DNA from: Betaproteobacteria bacterium
Lineage (GTDB): Bacteria > Pseudomonadota > Gammaproteobacteria > Burkholderiales > Casimicrobiaceae
NCBI GenBank assembly: GCA_004293675.1
Contig: READ01000021.1
Coordinates: 1 to 64,000 of the forward strand
DNA length: 64,000 nucleotides
Direction: 5' to 3'
The notes under the pieces were generated by a model. The model was not told where the DNA came from. It worked only from the letters and a program-made list of their open reading frames with translations, and ran no database searches. Shown here piece by piece: positions 1 to 8,389 of this stretch (its first letter is position 1; every line of letters starts with the position of its first letter). A program made the position numbers and the translations under genes.

Positions 1-1
1 C

Positions 2-85
2 GATATTTCATGCGCCTTGCAGCCCGATGCCGTTATCCAGGAAACACCGCTCAGCGCTAAGCAGTTGAATTTGTTCAATTTTTAA
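2..85 (+). CDS. Possible C-terminal end of a protein cut by the window edge
   Basis: An open frame enters from the left edge and stops with TAA at 83-85, giving about 27 residues ending QLNLFNF. The sequence after it (86-200) is markedly AT-rich and has no open frame, as expected of an intergenic region. The fragment is too short to assign to a family, and another frame is open over the first 57 bases, so this is only a possible gene end. Confidence 0.3.
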   Translation, partial: DISCALQPDAVIQETPLSAKQLNLFNF

Positions 86-259
86 CCGGACACTACTGAA
101 TTTTTCGATTAAAAAAAGCAATAGTCATTTTCTTAATAAACTAACAGGAAACGCCATAAACCTGTAGCGTTTAAGAAAAAAGTTGGAAAAACTAGCCTGC
201 TCGGGGCTGCGTGTGTGAGCTTGATCGTCAGCGAGCGCGAGCTGCGCCAGCTCTTGCCC

Positions 260-1243
260 TCATTGCCTGAGCAACTGAGCCTCGCGCTCGGGCGTGATCG
301 TCTTCACTCGCGTTGCTGCGTCAGCATCCGGGAATTCATTGCACCAAGCAAGCGTTGCGCGAACCGTGTCGTCGAGCGTGCTGAAGCGAAGCCCAGCCTG
401 CACCGCGCGGCTTGAATCAGCCAGCAGCATTCCGCCGTGTGTTTCGTTAGTCTGTGCAATCCATAGCGGCAGCTCTGTCCATTCGGCCACCTCGGCGGCG
501 GTGAGCCGTGCGTCACTCATCCAATGAATGTTGGCTTGCGCGCCAGTGGCATCGTTGCACGCGTTGAGCAGGTCCCCCATGCTGAAGGCTTTTGCCGGGG
601 TCACAGCGTTGAATCGTCCCACGATGTTGTGTTCCGCTACGTGAACGCAAAAGCGCGCTAGATCGCGAACATCAATCCATTGAATGGGGCGAGATGGGTC
701 GCCGGGGGCAAGTACGGTCCGGTTCAACTCACCCGTTGCCGCTGCCGCGAAGCGTCGTGGCCAGTAGGTGAAACGCCCCGTGGGATCATGCGCACCAACG
801 ATCAAACCTGGGCGAATGTGCGCCACACGTTGCGGGTACGCACGCTCAATGGCTTCTTCAGCGCGCGCCTTTTGTGCGCCGTAACCCTCGCTGCCCGGAT
901 CGATGGCGGCGTGCTCATCAAACACAACGTTTGCGGGGCAACGTTCGTACACCGATACGGTCGACACAAATGTGTAGTGCGGTACTTTGTCGTCCAAAGC
1001 CTGCGCTGTTCGAGCCATCTGCTCGGGCGTGTAGCCGCAGCAATCGATCACTGCATCAAACGAACGACGCAGGAGCGCACTCATGTCACCGTTTCTGTCG
1101 CCGCGAAGCCGTGTAAGTTCTGGAAACAAATCAGCGTTACGTTGACCTCGATTGAATAGGGTGACTTCGTGCCCGCGCTCTAGCGCTGTCTCGACGATGT
1201 GCCGCCCTAAAAACAGTGTTCCGCCGAGGATGAGTAGCCGCAT
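260..1243 (-). CDS. NAD-dependent epimerase/dehydratase (extended SDR family)
   Basis: About 327 residues. The start chosen puts the nucleotide-binding motif GGTLFLG at residues 7-13, at the N terminus as in extended short-chain dehydrogenases; the frame stays open further upstream but the added residues look non-coding. A Rossmann fold is followed by the segment VSTVSVYE, matching the Ser region of SDR active sites, then a YGAQKARAE segment that holds the YxxxK catalytic pair. The family acts on nucleotide sugars or related substrates; the substrate here cannot be told. The gene stands alone and is divergent from the small exported protein that follows. Confidence 0.85.
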   Translation of the reverse strand: MRLLILGGTLFLGRHIVETALERGHEVTLFNRGQRNADLFPELTRLRGDRNGDMSALLRRSFDAVIDCCGYTPEQMARTAQALDDKVPHYTFVSTVSVYERCPANVVFDEHAAIDPGSEGYGAQKARAEEAIERAYPQRVAHIRPGLIVGAHDPTGRFTYWPRRFAAAATGELNRTVLAPGDPSRPIQWIDVRDLARFCVHVAEHNIVGRFNAVTPAKAFSMGDLLNACNDATGAQANIHWMSDARLTAAEVAEWTELPLWIAQTNETHGGMLLADSSRAVQAGLRFSTLDDTVRATLAWCNEFPDADAATRVKTITPEREAQLLRQ

Positions 1244-1460
1244 GATGAAGCCCCGCATGGGTTGAATTTGCCAAGGCATATTGTGTAGCCGAGACAGACG
1301 CGAGTGTCGCCGCTCAATCCGCATTTACCCGCTATTCGTCGCAATCTATTCCGATTCGTCGCCTGGCCATTGGCGGGTAAAGGCGTGCTCAAGACAATGC
1401 ACACAGCTGATCGAATTGATCGGCACCGTCAACGTCGAAACAATATGGGGTCAATACATC

Positions 1461-1853
1461 ATGTCAATGTTTTTCAAGTCCAGCGCAACACTCGCCACGT
1501 GTCTTGCTGCAGCAAGCGCACCGTTTCTTGCCTCCGCCACAACGCAAAGCACTTACGCCGTTGAACCCGTTGCGGTCAGTGCTCCCGCAGTTGTCGCGTT
1601 TGATCGACTCAGTCGAACGGATCGGCAGCGCGCCTTAGACGCCGTTCGCGGCGAATACGAACTCAAAAACGGCGCATTGCTGAGTTTTGGCGGTACGGCC
1701 AATCGAACCACCGTGCAACTCGATGAACATCAAACGATTGTCGTGCGTGCCCGCGCGCCGCTCGACTATCAATCAATCGACGGCACGCTTCGAGTTCGGT
1801 TCACCGAGGCGAGCAACGGCAACGTCAACAGCGTTAAGGTTTCGATGCGTTGA
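1461..1853 (+). CDS. Small exported protein of unknown function
   Basis: 130 residues. The ATG at 1461 gives a typical Sec signal peptide (MSMFFKSS, then a hydrophobic stretch, with a likely cleavage after ASA near residue 26). The frame is open upstream but lacks start features. The mature protein has no cysteines and ends in a beta-rich stretch (LLSFGGTANRTTV, TLRVRFTEA, SVKVSMR). No family is recognised. Its last 20 bases overlap the 3' end of the convergent helicase gene. Confidence 0.7.
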   Translation: MSMFFKSSATLATCLAAASAPFLASATTQSTYAVEPVAVSAPAVVAFDRLSRTDRQRALDAVRGEYELKNGALLSFGGTANRTTVQLDEHQTIVVRARAPLDYQSIDGTLRVRFTEASNGNVNSVKVSMR

Positions 1854-3093
1854 TCAAAGCCGCGCGTAATTTGTCTTTTTTGTTCGGACGTGCGCCCTTG
1901 ATACCACCATCTCCACGCGGTGCGGTGGACGGAAGCTCCATTGCTTCGAATCCGCTGATGTGTTCGAGTTCGATGGCGAGTCCTTGGCGCTTTCGTATCA
2001 AAAAAAAGTGGGGCTCCGTCGCTGCGCTAACGAAGCTCACCGCGATTCCTGATTCGCCTGCGCGTGCGGTTCGTCCGATACGGTGCGTGTAGTCGTCTGC
2101 TGAACGCGGTAAATCGAAGTTAACAACAACGGGTAGCTCCGCGATATCGATGCCGCGCGACGCGACGTCGGTGGCAACGACAACGCGTAGTCGCGATGCT
2201 TTGAAATCGGCAAGCACTTGCGTACGTTTGCCCTGACTCAGCTCGCCGTGAAACGGCTCGGCATTAATGCGGGCTTTGCGAAGTTTCTCGGCCACGATTT
2301 CGGCCGCGTGTTTGGTCGCTACAAACACCAAAACTCGCTGCCATGCATTGGTGTCGATTAAGTGTCGCAGCAGCTGGGTTCGTTTAGGCGCATCCACCAA
2401 AATTGCACGCTGCGCTATGTCGGGCGCGGAATCGGGAGTCGTCTCAACGGCCACACGAACCGGATCGTGCAGCAGCGCGTTGGCCAATCGCTCAACGGCG
2501 GGTGGAAAGGTTGCGGAGAAAAACAGATGCTGTCGTTGTTTCGGAAGCAACGAAAAAATGCGCCCCAGCTCCTCCGAAAATCCCAGATCGAGTAAACGAT
2601 CGGCTTCATCAAGCACTACGGTTTGTACATTGTTGAGCTTGATCGCGTTGTGATCGATCAGATCGAGCAGGCGCCCCGGCGTTGCGACCACAATGTCTGT
2701 ACCACCCCGAAGTCCCAGCATTTGTGGATTGATCGACACGCCACCAAACACGACTGTCACTTTCACTGCGCTCGCCAAATGTGGCGGATGCGGCAAGTGC
2801 GATGCCAATTCACGAAAGCTCTCGCCCACCTGCGCCGCAAGCTCGCGCGTTGGCACCAAGACCAGCGCTTTAATCAATCGCGGTTGGGTCGCTGGCGATC
2901 CGTCAAATCGTTGCAATATGGGCAATGCAAAGGCGATGGTTTTGCCCGATCCAGTTTGCGCTGAGCCCAATACGTCGCGCCCGGCAATGCCTGCTGGAAT
3001 GGCGGCCGATTGGACAGGGGTCGGCACGCTGTAGCCCTTGGATTTGAGCGCTCGCAGCAATGCCGGTGAGAGTCCGAGTGACGAGAATGACAT
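1834..3093 (-). CDS. rhlE: DEAD-box ATP-dependent RNA helicase, RhlE type
   Basis: 419 residues with the full set of superfamily 2 motifs in order: Q-motif region PTPVQSAAIP, Walker A AQTGSGKT (about 45-52), PTRELA, VATPGR, DEAD in VLDEADRLLDLGF, SAT, VATDVASRGIDIAELP and HRIGRTAR. The short N terminus (MSFSSLGLSPALLRAL) and short basic tail fit the RhlE group, which remodels RNA in ribosome maturation and mRNA decay and is often cold-induced. RhlE versus another small DEAD-box subgroup cannot be settled without a tree. Confidence 0.93.
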   Translation of the reverse strand: MSFSSLGLSPALLRALKSKGYSVPTPVQSAAIPAGIAGRDVLGSAQTGSGKTIAFALPILQRFDGSPATQPRLIKALVLVPTRELAAQVGESFRELASHLPHPPHLASAVKVTVVFGGVSINPQMLGLRGGTDIVVATPGRLLDLIDHNAIKLNNVQTVVLDEADRLLDLGFSEELGRIFSLLPKQRQHLFFSATFPPAVERLANALLHDPVRVAVETTPDSAPDIAQRAILVDAPKRTQLLRHLIDTNAWQRVLVFVATKHAAEIVAEKLRKARINAEPFHGELSQGKRTQVLADFKASRLRVVVATDVASRGIDIAELPVVVNFDLPRSADDYTHRIGRTARAGESGIAVSFVSAATEPHFFLIRKRQGLAIELEHISGFEAMELPSTAPRGDGGIKGARPNKKDKLRAALINASKP

Positions 3094-3173
3094 GAAGGCA
3101 GCGACAATTAGAGATTACCGAGTTTAAGCCCGTCGGCAGTTCTCGCGATTCACTTTCGATTAAAGTTGCATCC

Positions 3174-4463
3174 ATGAAAACGAAAACTCACAGCATTCCC
3201 GGCCTGGTTCTGAACGCACACTGCTTTGATGTGCCGGTCAACTACGAAGATCCGATCGGCGAGACGATTAAGGTCTTTGCACGCGAAGTCATTGCTCCGG
3301 GAAAGGAAAGCTCAGCGCTGCCCTATCTGGTGTTTTTTCAAGGAGGCCCAGGATCGGGTTCGCCTCGGCCGTCGGGGAATTCCGGTTGGCTCAAGCGCGC
3401 GTTGCAAGAGTTCCGTGTGTTGCTGCTCGATCAGCGCGGCACCGGATTATCGACACCGATCACGTCACAGACGATGCAGCGCTTCGCTACGCCGATGGCG
3501 CAAGCTCAATACATCCAACACTTTCGTGCCGACAATATCGTGCGCGATGCCGAGTTCATTCGCAAAGCCTTGATTGGCGATGCCCAGTGGAGCATCTTGG
3601 GGCAGAGCTTTGGCGGCTTTTGTTCGTTGAACTATCTCTCAACCGCGCCCGAGGGCTTAAAGGAGGTGCTGATCACTGGTGGCATTCCGTCGCTCGCCCG
3701 CACCGCTGACGATGTCTATCGAAACACCTATCCGCGCGTCAGAGCGAAGAACGAGGCTTATTACGCCCGCTATCCCGATGATGTCGCACGGGTGAAATTG
3801 ATCGCGAAACACTTGATCGAAAACGACGTGCGTCTGCCAGGCGGCGCTCGATTGACTGCGCGACGTTTCCTGCAACTCGGTATGCCCTTTGGTATGAGTG
3901 ACGGCTACGAGCCACTTCATTACTGGCTTGAAGAGGCGTTCGTTGAAGGCGCTAGCGGCCCAGAGATCAATTGGAATTTCCTAAAAACTATCGAGCACGA
4001 ACAGTTTTTGGAGACCAATCCGATCTATGCGCTGCTGCAAGAGGGTTGTTACACCCAGGGCGTGGCCAGTCGTTGGTCAGCGGAGCGAATCATGCACGAG
4101 TTTCCAGAGTTTGATTTGGCTGCGGATGGCCCGCTGCTGTTTACCGGCGAGATGATTTATCCATCGATGTTTGACGAATTTCCGCGCTTACAGCCGCTCA
4201 AAGCTGCGGCCGAAATTTTGGCTAACAAGCAGGACTGGCCAATGCTCTACGACGTGGCGCGGCTACGCGAGAACCGTGTACCTATCGCCGCTGCGGTGTA
4301 TCACGATGATATGTACGTACCGCTTGAATTTTCAGAGGAAACAGCGCGCGTTGTTCCCAACACTAAGCTATGGATTACCAATGAATACGAGCACAACGGG
4401 CTGCGTGCGGACGGTGCGGTGATATTGGATCGCTTGCTAAAGATGGCTCGGGGTGAGCTCTGA
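3174..4463 (+). CDS. Alpha/beta hydrolase, proline iminopeptidase-like (peptidase family S33)
   Basis: 429 residues. The oxyanion segment FFQGGPGSGSPRP and the nucleophile elbow GQSFGGFC (G-x-S-x-G) match prolyl aminopeptidases of family S33. The segment AAVYHDDMYVPLEF and the late histidine in NEYEHNGLR fit the acid and base of the triad. No signal peptide is seen, so it is probably cytoplasmic. The family removes N-terminal proline or other residues from short peptides. The gene is followed 48 bases later by the RIO kinase gene on the same strand, so the two may be cotranscribed. Confidence 0.85.
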   Translation: MKTKTHSIPGLVLNAHCFDVPVNYEDPIGETIKVFAREVIAPGKESSALPYLVFFQGGPGSGSPRPSGNSGWLKRALQEFRVLLLDQRGTGLSTPITSQTMQRFATPMAQAQYIQHFRADNIVRDAEFIRKALIGDAQWSILGQSFGGFCSLNYLSTAPEGLKEVLITGGIPSLARTADDVYRNTYPRVRAKNEAYYARYPDDVARVKLIAKHLIENDVRLPGGARLTARRFLQLGMPFGMSDGYEPLHYWLEEAFVEGASGPEINWNFLKTIEHEQFLETNPIYALLQEGCYTQGVASRWSAERIMHEFPEFDLAADGPLLFTGEMIYPSMFDEFPRLQPLKAAAEILANKQDWPMLYDVARLRENRVPIAAAVYHDDMYVPLEFSEETARVVPNTKLWITNEYEHNGLRADGAVILDRLLKMARGEL

Positions 4464-4511
4464 AGCCAGCTTTCGTTCTAATCGACACCAAACAACAACG
4501 ACGATAGCGCA

Positions 4512-5357
4512 ATGAAGCCCATTGCACGACTCCAAGCGCTGATCGACGAAGGATTGATCGATACCGTCGTTCGCCAACTCATGAGCGGCAAAGAGGCCAT
4601 GGTATTTGTGGTGCGCCGCGACGACGAAACAATCTGCGCCAAGGTCTATAAAGAGGCCACGAAGCGCAGCTTTCGACAAGCCGTTGACTACACAGAAAAC
4701 CGCCGAGTAAAGAATTCTCGCGAAGCGCGAGCCATGGCAAAGGGATCAAAGTTCGGACGCGAGATTCAGGAATCGATGTGGCAAAACGCAGAGGTCGATG
4801 CACTCTATCGATTGGCCGCCGCTGGGGTGCGCGTCCCGAAGCCGTTTAATTTTCACGACGGTGTACTGCTCATGGAATTGGTGGTTGATGAGCAGGGCGA
4901 TGCAGCGCCGCGGCTCAACGATGTGTTGTTCACGCGCGAGCAGGCTATGCAGCATCACCAAACGCTGCTGGTCGAAGTCGTTCGCATGCTCTGTGCGGGT
5001 GTGGTGCACGGCGACTTGTCTGAATTCAATATTTTGCTGGCGGAAGATGGCCCCGTCATCATCGATTTGCCACAAGCAGTGGATGCAGCCGGCAATAATC
5101 ACGCGAGTCGGATGTTGCTGCGAGATGTTGGCAATTTGCGAGCGTTTTTTGGGCGCTTCGCTCCTGAGCTATTGACCACAGAATTCGGCCCCGAAATTTG
5201 GTCGTTGTATGAGCGCGGTGCGCTATCGCCAGAAACTCAACTAACTGGTAAGTTCGAACGCGATAACGCACCCGTTGACTTGGTCGACGTGATGCGCGAG
5301 ATTGATGACGCGCTTTTTGAAGAGCAGGCGAGACGACTTCGAATGGCTGAGGCTTAG
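4512..5357 (+). CDS. RIO-family serine protein kinase
   Basis: 281 residues. The glycine-poor P-loop segment SGKEAMVFVV, the lysine in ICAKVYKEA, the catalytic loop VHGDLSEFNIL (Asp and Asn present) and the metal-binding IIDLPQAV segment are the signatures of RIO1-type kinases. All catalytic residues appear intact. RIO kinases act in ribosome assembly in archaea and eukaryotes; bacterial members are less well characterised. It lies just after a peptidase gene and before a lipoprotein gene, and neither neighbour suggests a substrate. Confidence 0.9.
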   Translation: MKPIARLQALIDEGLIDTVVRQLMSGKEAMVFVVRRDDETICAKVYKEATKRSFRQAVDYTENRRVKNSREARAMAKGSKFGREIQESMWQNAEVDALYRLAAAGVRVPKPFNFHDGVLLMELVVDEQGDAAPRLNDVLFTREQAMQHHQTLLVEVVRMLCAGVVHGDLSEFNILLAEDGPVIIDLPQAVDAAGNNHASRMLLRDVGNLRAFFGRFAPELLTTEFGPEIWSLYERGALSPETQLTGKFERDNAPVDLVDVMREIDDALFEEQARRLRMAEA

Positions 5358-5469
5358 CAAGGTCGTTTCGTCGCAAATTGACGACACATTTTGCGCAGCG
5401 TCGTGTAGGCCACACGTCGTTCCTGCGCGTTACTCAATCATTGAATCGAATTTCTGAAAGGATGACGTT

Positions 5470-5958
5470 ATGAAAACTACACGATCAAAAATTTTGGTCA
5501 CCACACTTTTGTCGGCTGCCACACTCATTGGCTTGTCGGCGTGTTCATCCAATCAAACGCGCAGGGTTGATTACGGCGCGCAGCCAACGCAATCAATGCC
5601 AGCGGGTTATCGAACACTGGAATACGGACGCGTTGAGGATATTCAGATCGCCGGTGGCGGCGGTGGAACGACCGGCGGTGGTGCCGTCATTGGCGGTATT
5701 GTGGGTGGCGTGGCAGGACACCAAATGGGCGGCAGCTCACGTGCTCGCGACGCAGCAACGGTCGGCGGTGCAGTGCTGGGTGCGATCGTAGGCAACGAAA
5801 TCGAGCGAAATCAGCGCGGTGGAAATGCGCAGTACAGCATCGTTCGCGTGCGCTTAGAAAACGGACAACTGCTCACCATGGAGCAAGCCCCTAATGTCGA
5901 TCTTCGCCCTGGAGATCGTGTGCGAGTTTATGACCGTCGTGGGATCGCACGGTACTAA
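5470..5958 (+). CDS. Outer-membrane lipoprotein with glycine-zipper domain (SlyB/PcP-like)
   Basis: 162 residues. It begins with a lipoprotein signal ending in the lipobox LSAC, so the mature protein starts at Cys25. Residues about 60-110 form a Gly-rich paired transmembrane zipper (GGAVIGGIVGGVAGHQMG, then VGGAVLGAIVGNEIE), and the C terminus has a small beta domain (IVRVRLENGQ, PGDRVRVYD). This layout matches SlyB-type envelope lipoproteins. A ribosome-binding site AAAGGA lies just before the ATG. Confidence 0.88.
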   Translation: MKTTRSKILVTTLLSAATLIGLSACSSNQTRRVDYGAQPTQSMPAGYRTLEYGRVEDIQIAGGGGGTTGGGAVIGGIVGGVAGHQMGGSSRARDAATVGGAVLGAIVGNEIERNQRGGNAQYSIVRVRLENGQLLTMEQAPNVDLRPGDRVRVYDRRGIARY

Positions 5959-5998
5959 TTAAACTACGTCACGACATACAACGCGTGCGGCGCCGCTG

Positions 5999-6547
5999 TT
6001 AGGCGCTCACCTTCACGTCGTTATAAAACATCGTTAGTCCGGGACTCACAGCGAGGATTGTTCGACACCAATTCCGCAGACTCTCGCCGTCAATCGCGCG
6101 CATTTGAAGCTTTGCGTCCAGCGTTCCCATGACGCTGTTGCCCGTTGTGGGCGATGTGACTGCAAGCGTTTCGTGATCGCTGGGTTGGCCGTGCTGAAAC
6201 GACAGCCGAACCGTCACATCGTGCTTTTGAACGATCACGGTCAGTTCGCTGCACAAAGCATTGATGAGCGATATGCCGATGCCCTGTAGCTGCACGGGCG
6301 GCGCTTCGTCAGGATCGAACGGATATTCAAGATGCGAATAGACGAATTTCAAGTACGGCGAGCCCGCAACAAGCCGGCTGATCGCGTGCCCGCGACCGTC
6401 GTCACTGACGCTGAAGGATCGCTCATCGGTTGTTACGCGAATGGTCTTTGCGTGTCCCGCTTGGGACTCAGCAAGTGAATACAACACCAGTGCACGCACC
6501 ATCGATCCAGCGACATCTGGGAGGAGTGAATTGGAATCGTTGGTCAT
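5999..6547 (-). CDS. GyrB/ParE-like GHKL ATPase-domain protein, probably catalytically inactive
   Basis: About 182 residues from the ATG at 6547; a GTG at 6589 would add 14. The segment ESQAGHAKTIRVTT followed by FSVSDDGRGHAIS and later LQGIGISLINALCSEL lines up with the N-terminal ATPase domain of GyrB/ParE (AGH, DDGRG, GVGxSVVNALS). The helix that in GyrB carries the catalytic Glu and Mg-binding Asn reads RALVLYSLAES here, so both residues appear replaced. Only this one domain is present, without transducer or toprim regions. The role is unknown. It could bind nucleotide without hydrolysis or act as a protein-interaction module. Confidence 0.7.
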   Translation of the reverse strand: MTNDSNSLLPDVAGSMVRALVLYSLAESQAGHAKTIRVTTDERSFSVSDDGRGHAISRLVAGSPYLKFVYSHLEYPFDPDEAPPVQLQGIGISLINALCSELTVIVQKHDVTVRLSFQHGQPSDHETLAVTSPTTGNSVMGTLDAKLQMRAIDGESLRNWCRTILAVSPGLTMFYNDVKVSA

Positions 6548-6622
6548 CGTTTGTAAGGGTAGGGCACCATCAATTGGTAAGCGAGACACGAAGCGTTGCG
6601 CTTGCGGTGTAGTTCGAGTGGA

Positions 6623-7105
6623 CTATTGATCGTTCGCGCGGGTTGTTAGTACCGAGGCCGAACTATCGCCCAGCAAGTAACGCGCCCCCGCTCCGCGCGT
6701 TGCTGCCGTGTCTTTGGGGTTGTAGAGCGCGCAAGATTTCATCGACAGACAACCGCAACCGATACAGCTATCGAGCTTCAGCCGCAGTTGTTGCAGTGCC
6801 TCGATCTGCGCTTCGAACCGCGGCCCCCAGTTTTTTGCGAGCTGAGCCCAGTCAGCCTTGGTCGGTGTGCGTTGCTGCGGTAGCGATATCAACGCGCTGG
6901 CAATTTCCGGTAGCGCCAGGCCAACGGCCTGCGCTGCCCGAATAAACGCAATGCGTCGAAGGGCATCGCGCGGGTACTGCCGATGTCCGCCCGCGGTGCG
7001 GCGTCCGTTGATCAGGCCTTGCGTTTCGTAGAAGCGCAGCGTGCTTGTCGCCACGCCTGCACGAGCGGCAATGTCGCCGATGCTGCACCAGTTTTTCTCG
7101 GTCAT
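6623..7105 (-). CDS. soxR: Redox-sensitive MerR-family activator SoxR
   Basis: 160 residues. A MerR helix-turn-helix (WCSIGDIAARAGVATSTLRFYE, GHRQYPRD) is followed by a dimerisation helix and the [2Fe-2S] cluster motif CIGCGCLSMKSC, the four-cysteine arrangement diagnostic of SoxR. The start is set by GGAG seven bases before the ATG at 7105; a TTG four codons upstream is not needed. It is divergent from a questin-oxidase-like gene with a SoxR-type operator between them, so it probably controls that gene when redox-cycling compounds oxidise the cluster. Confidence 0.95.
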   Translation of the reverse strand: MTEKNWCSIGDIAARAGVATSTLRFYETQGLINGRRTAGGHRQYPRDALRRIAFIRAAQAVGLALPEIASALISLPQQRTPTKADWAQLAKNWGPRFEAQIEALQQLRLKLDSCIGCGCLSMKSCALYNPKDTAATRGAGARYLLGDSSASVLTTRANDQ

Positions 7106-7126
7106 GATTGACTCCAAAAGAAACGC

Positions 7127-7157
7127 TTGACTTAAAGTTAACTTTAACTTTTAGCAT
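7127..7157 (+). promoter_or_regulatory. SoxR-type promoter with operator palindrome
   Basis: A -35 element TTGACT (7127-7132) and a -10-like TAGCAT (7152-7157) are separated by 19 bp, the overlong spacing typical of MerR-family promoters. The spacer holds the perfect 16-bp palindrome TTAAAGTTAACTTTAA (7132-7147), whose centre AGTTAACT is the same as in the E. coli soxS operator. It points toward the gene at 7188, 31 bases before its ATG. Confidence 0.75.
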
Positions 7158-7187
7158 TCTTGATGTCAAACACTCTGTTGGTCAATC

Positions 7188-8237
7188 ATGCAACTCACTT
7201 CTGACAACTATCGCGCGCTTCACGTCATTCTGGATCGCGGCGCTGTCCATGCACCCGAATATGACGGAGGTCTCAGTGATCACCTGCCGATGTCGCTACA
7301 TGCGATGTATGAATTGGGTGCTGATCAGGCCCGTTTGGAAGCGTATGCGGCGTTCTACGCACCGCGTCTGGACAGACTTGAATCGGTGCCTTTGGACATC
7401 ACGGATTGGACAGCATTCCGTGGCCAGTCGGCTGCCTATAGCGCGCTTGTCGAAGTGTTTACCTCGCGCATCTGCGACTTGGGACGCGATGCGGTACTCC
7501 GCGACGCGATTCCTTTGTTGCTGCCTGGGGTTGCAGCGAGTGCGTTTCACGGAGTGATTCGTTGCGCCCATGCGATATCCGCTGGGCATGACGGCGAGCT
7601 CGCACGGAGTTTGGCGTATTGGACCGTCGCGTCGATGTCGCTTGTCGTCCATGACCGCGCGGCATCATTGCCACTAATGTCTATGGACCTCTCGGCTTGG
7701 CTCGCCGCCGCTCACCAATTGGATGCTACGGCGAACTCGGATCAGCCGCGCATCGCTTCGCAGATGATGGCGTGGGCACAGGCAGCCGGCTTTAGCGAAC
7801 TCGCGCCCGTGCTCCGAATCAACGAGGAAACACTCGAGACTTTCGCACGGTTTGCCGCAGCGCTTTACGTGCAAACCGGCAGTTTTACGGTGCTGCACAT
7901 GGTGACATCGAGTCACGCAATGCTGGTGTTGCGCCCATGGATGACTGATGCGCTGCTCGCGGCACGTTGGTATGGCATTGCGCTTTTCGCTGCGCTGCGC
8001 GCAGCGCGATTATCAAGCGAGCAAGTCGCAACAGCGTTGAAAAGTACGAGGGAATCGAAGGTCGAAAACCATACTCAGATCGCTTCGTGGGATGAACTTG
8101 CGGCGAAAGCCATCGCTAGCAGCGACGATCACGCAGCGAAGATCGTTTACTCATCGCGAGCACTCTACGAGATGCTGGGTGATCCTGTGTTCCATGCTGC
8201 TGCCGTGCGTGGCGTGCTCGCACAATCAAGAGTTTGA
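7188..8237 (+). CDS. Questin oxidase family protein
   Basis: 349 residues, all alpha-helical in appearance. The N-terminal segment HAPEYDGGLSDHLPMSLHAMYELGA, with the HLPM motif, and conserved histidines further on (AFHGVIRCAHA) are typical of the questin oxidase-like family, named after the fungal enzyme that opens the anthraquinone ring of questin. The product here is inferred only to modify a quinone-like or aromatic compound. Its promoter carries a SoxR-type site, which suggests induction by redox-cycling agents and a detoxifying role. Confidence 0.75.
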   Translation: MQLTSDNYRALHVILDRGAVHAPEYDGGLSDHLPMSLHAMYELGADQARLEAYAAFYAPRLDRLESVPLDITDWTAFRGQSAAYSALVEVFTSRICDLGRDAVLRDAIPLLLPGVAASAFHGVIRCAHAISAGHDGELARSLAYWTVASMSLVVHDRAASLPLMSMDLSAWLAAAHQLDATANSDQPRIASQMMAWAQAAGFSELAPVLRINEETLETFARFAAALYVQTGSFTVLHMVTSSHAMLVLRPWMTDALLAARWYGIALFAALRAARLSSEQVATALKSTRESKVENHTQIASWDELAAKAIASSDDHAAKIVYSSRALYEMLGDPVFHAAAVRGVLAQSRV

Positions 8238-8389
8238 GGCCTCGCGGTGCCTTGAAAGACAAACTAGTAGCGCGGAAGGCTCGCAGTTCCGCCACGCGGT
8301 ACTGCCCAATACACCGCATCGATGGTGATTTGCTTTGGGCATACGGTGAAACGCAGGTGTTGCTCCTTACGAGCTGTCAGCGCGTCAAA

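Noticed and set aside
86-200. A small AAACGC/GCGTTT inverted repeat in the AT-rich left spacer as another 84-bp element
   Set aside because: No partner with the end motif lies 84 bp away in either direction, and the stem is only six bases.
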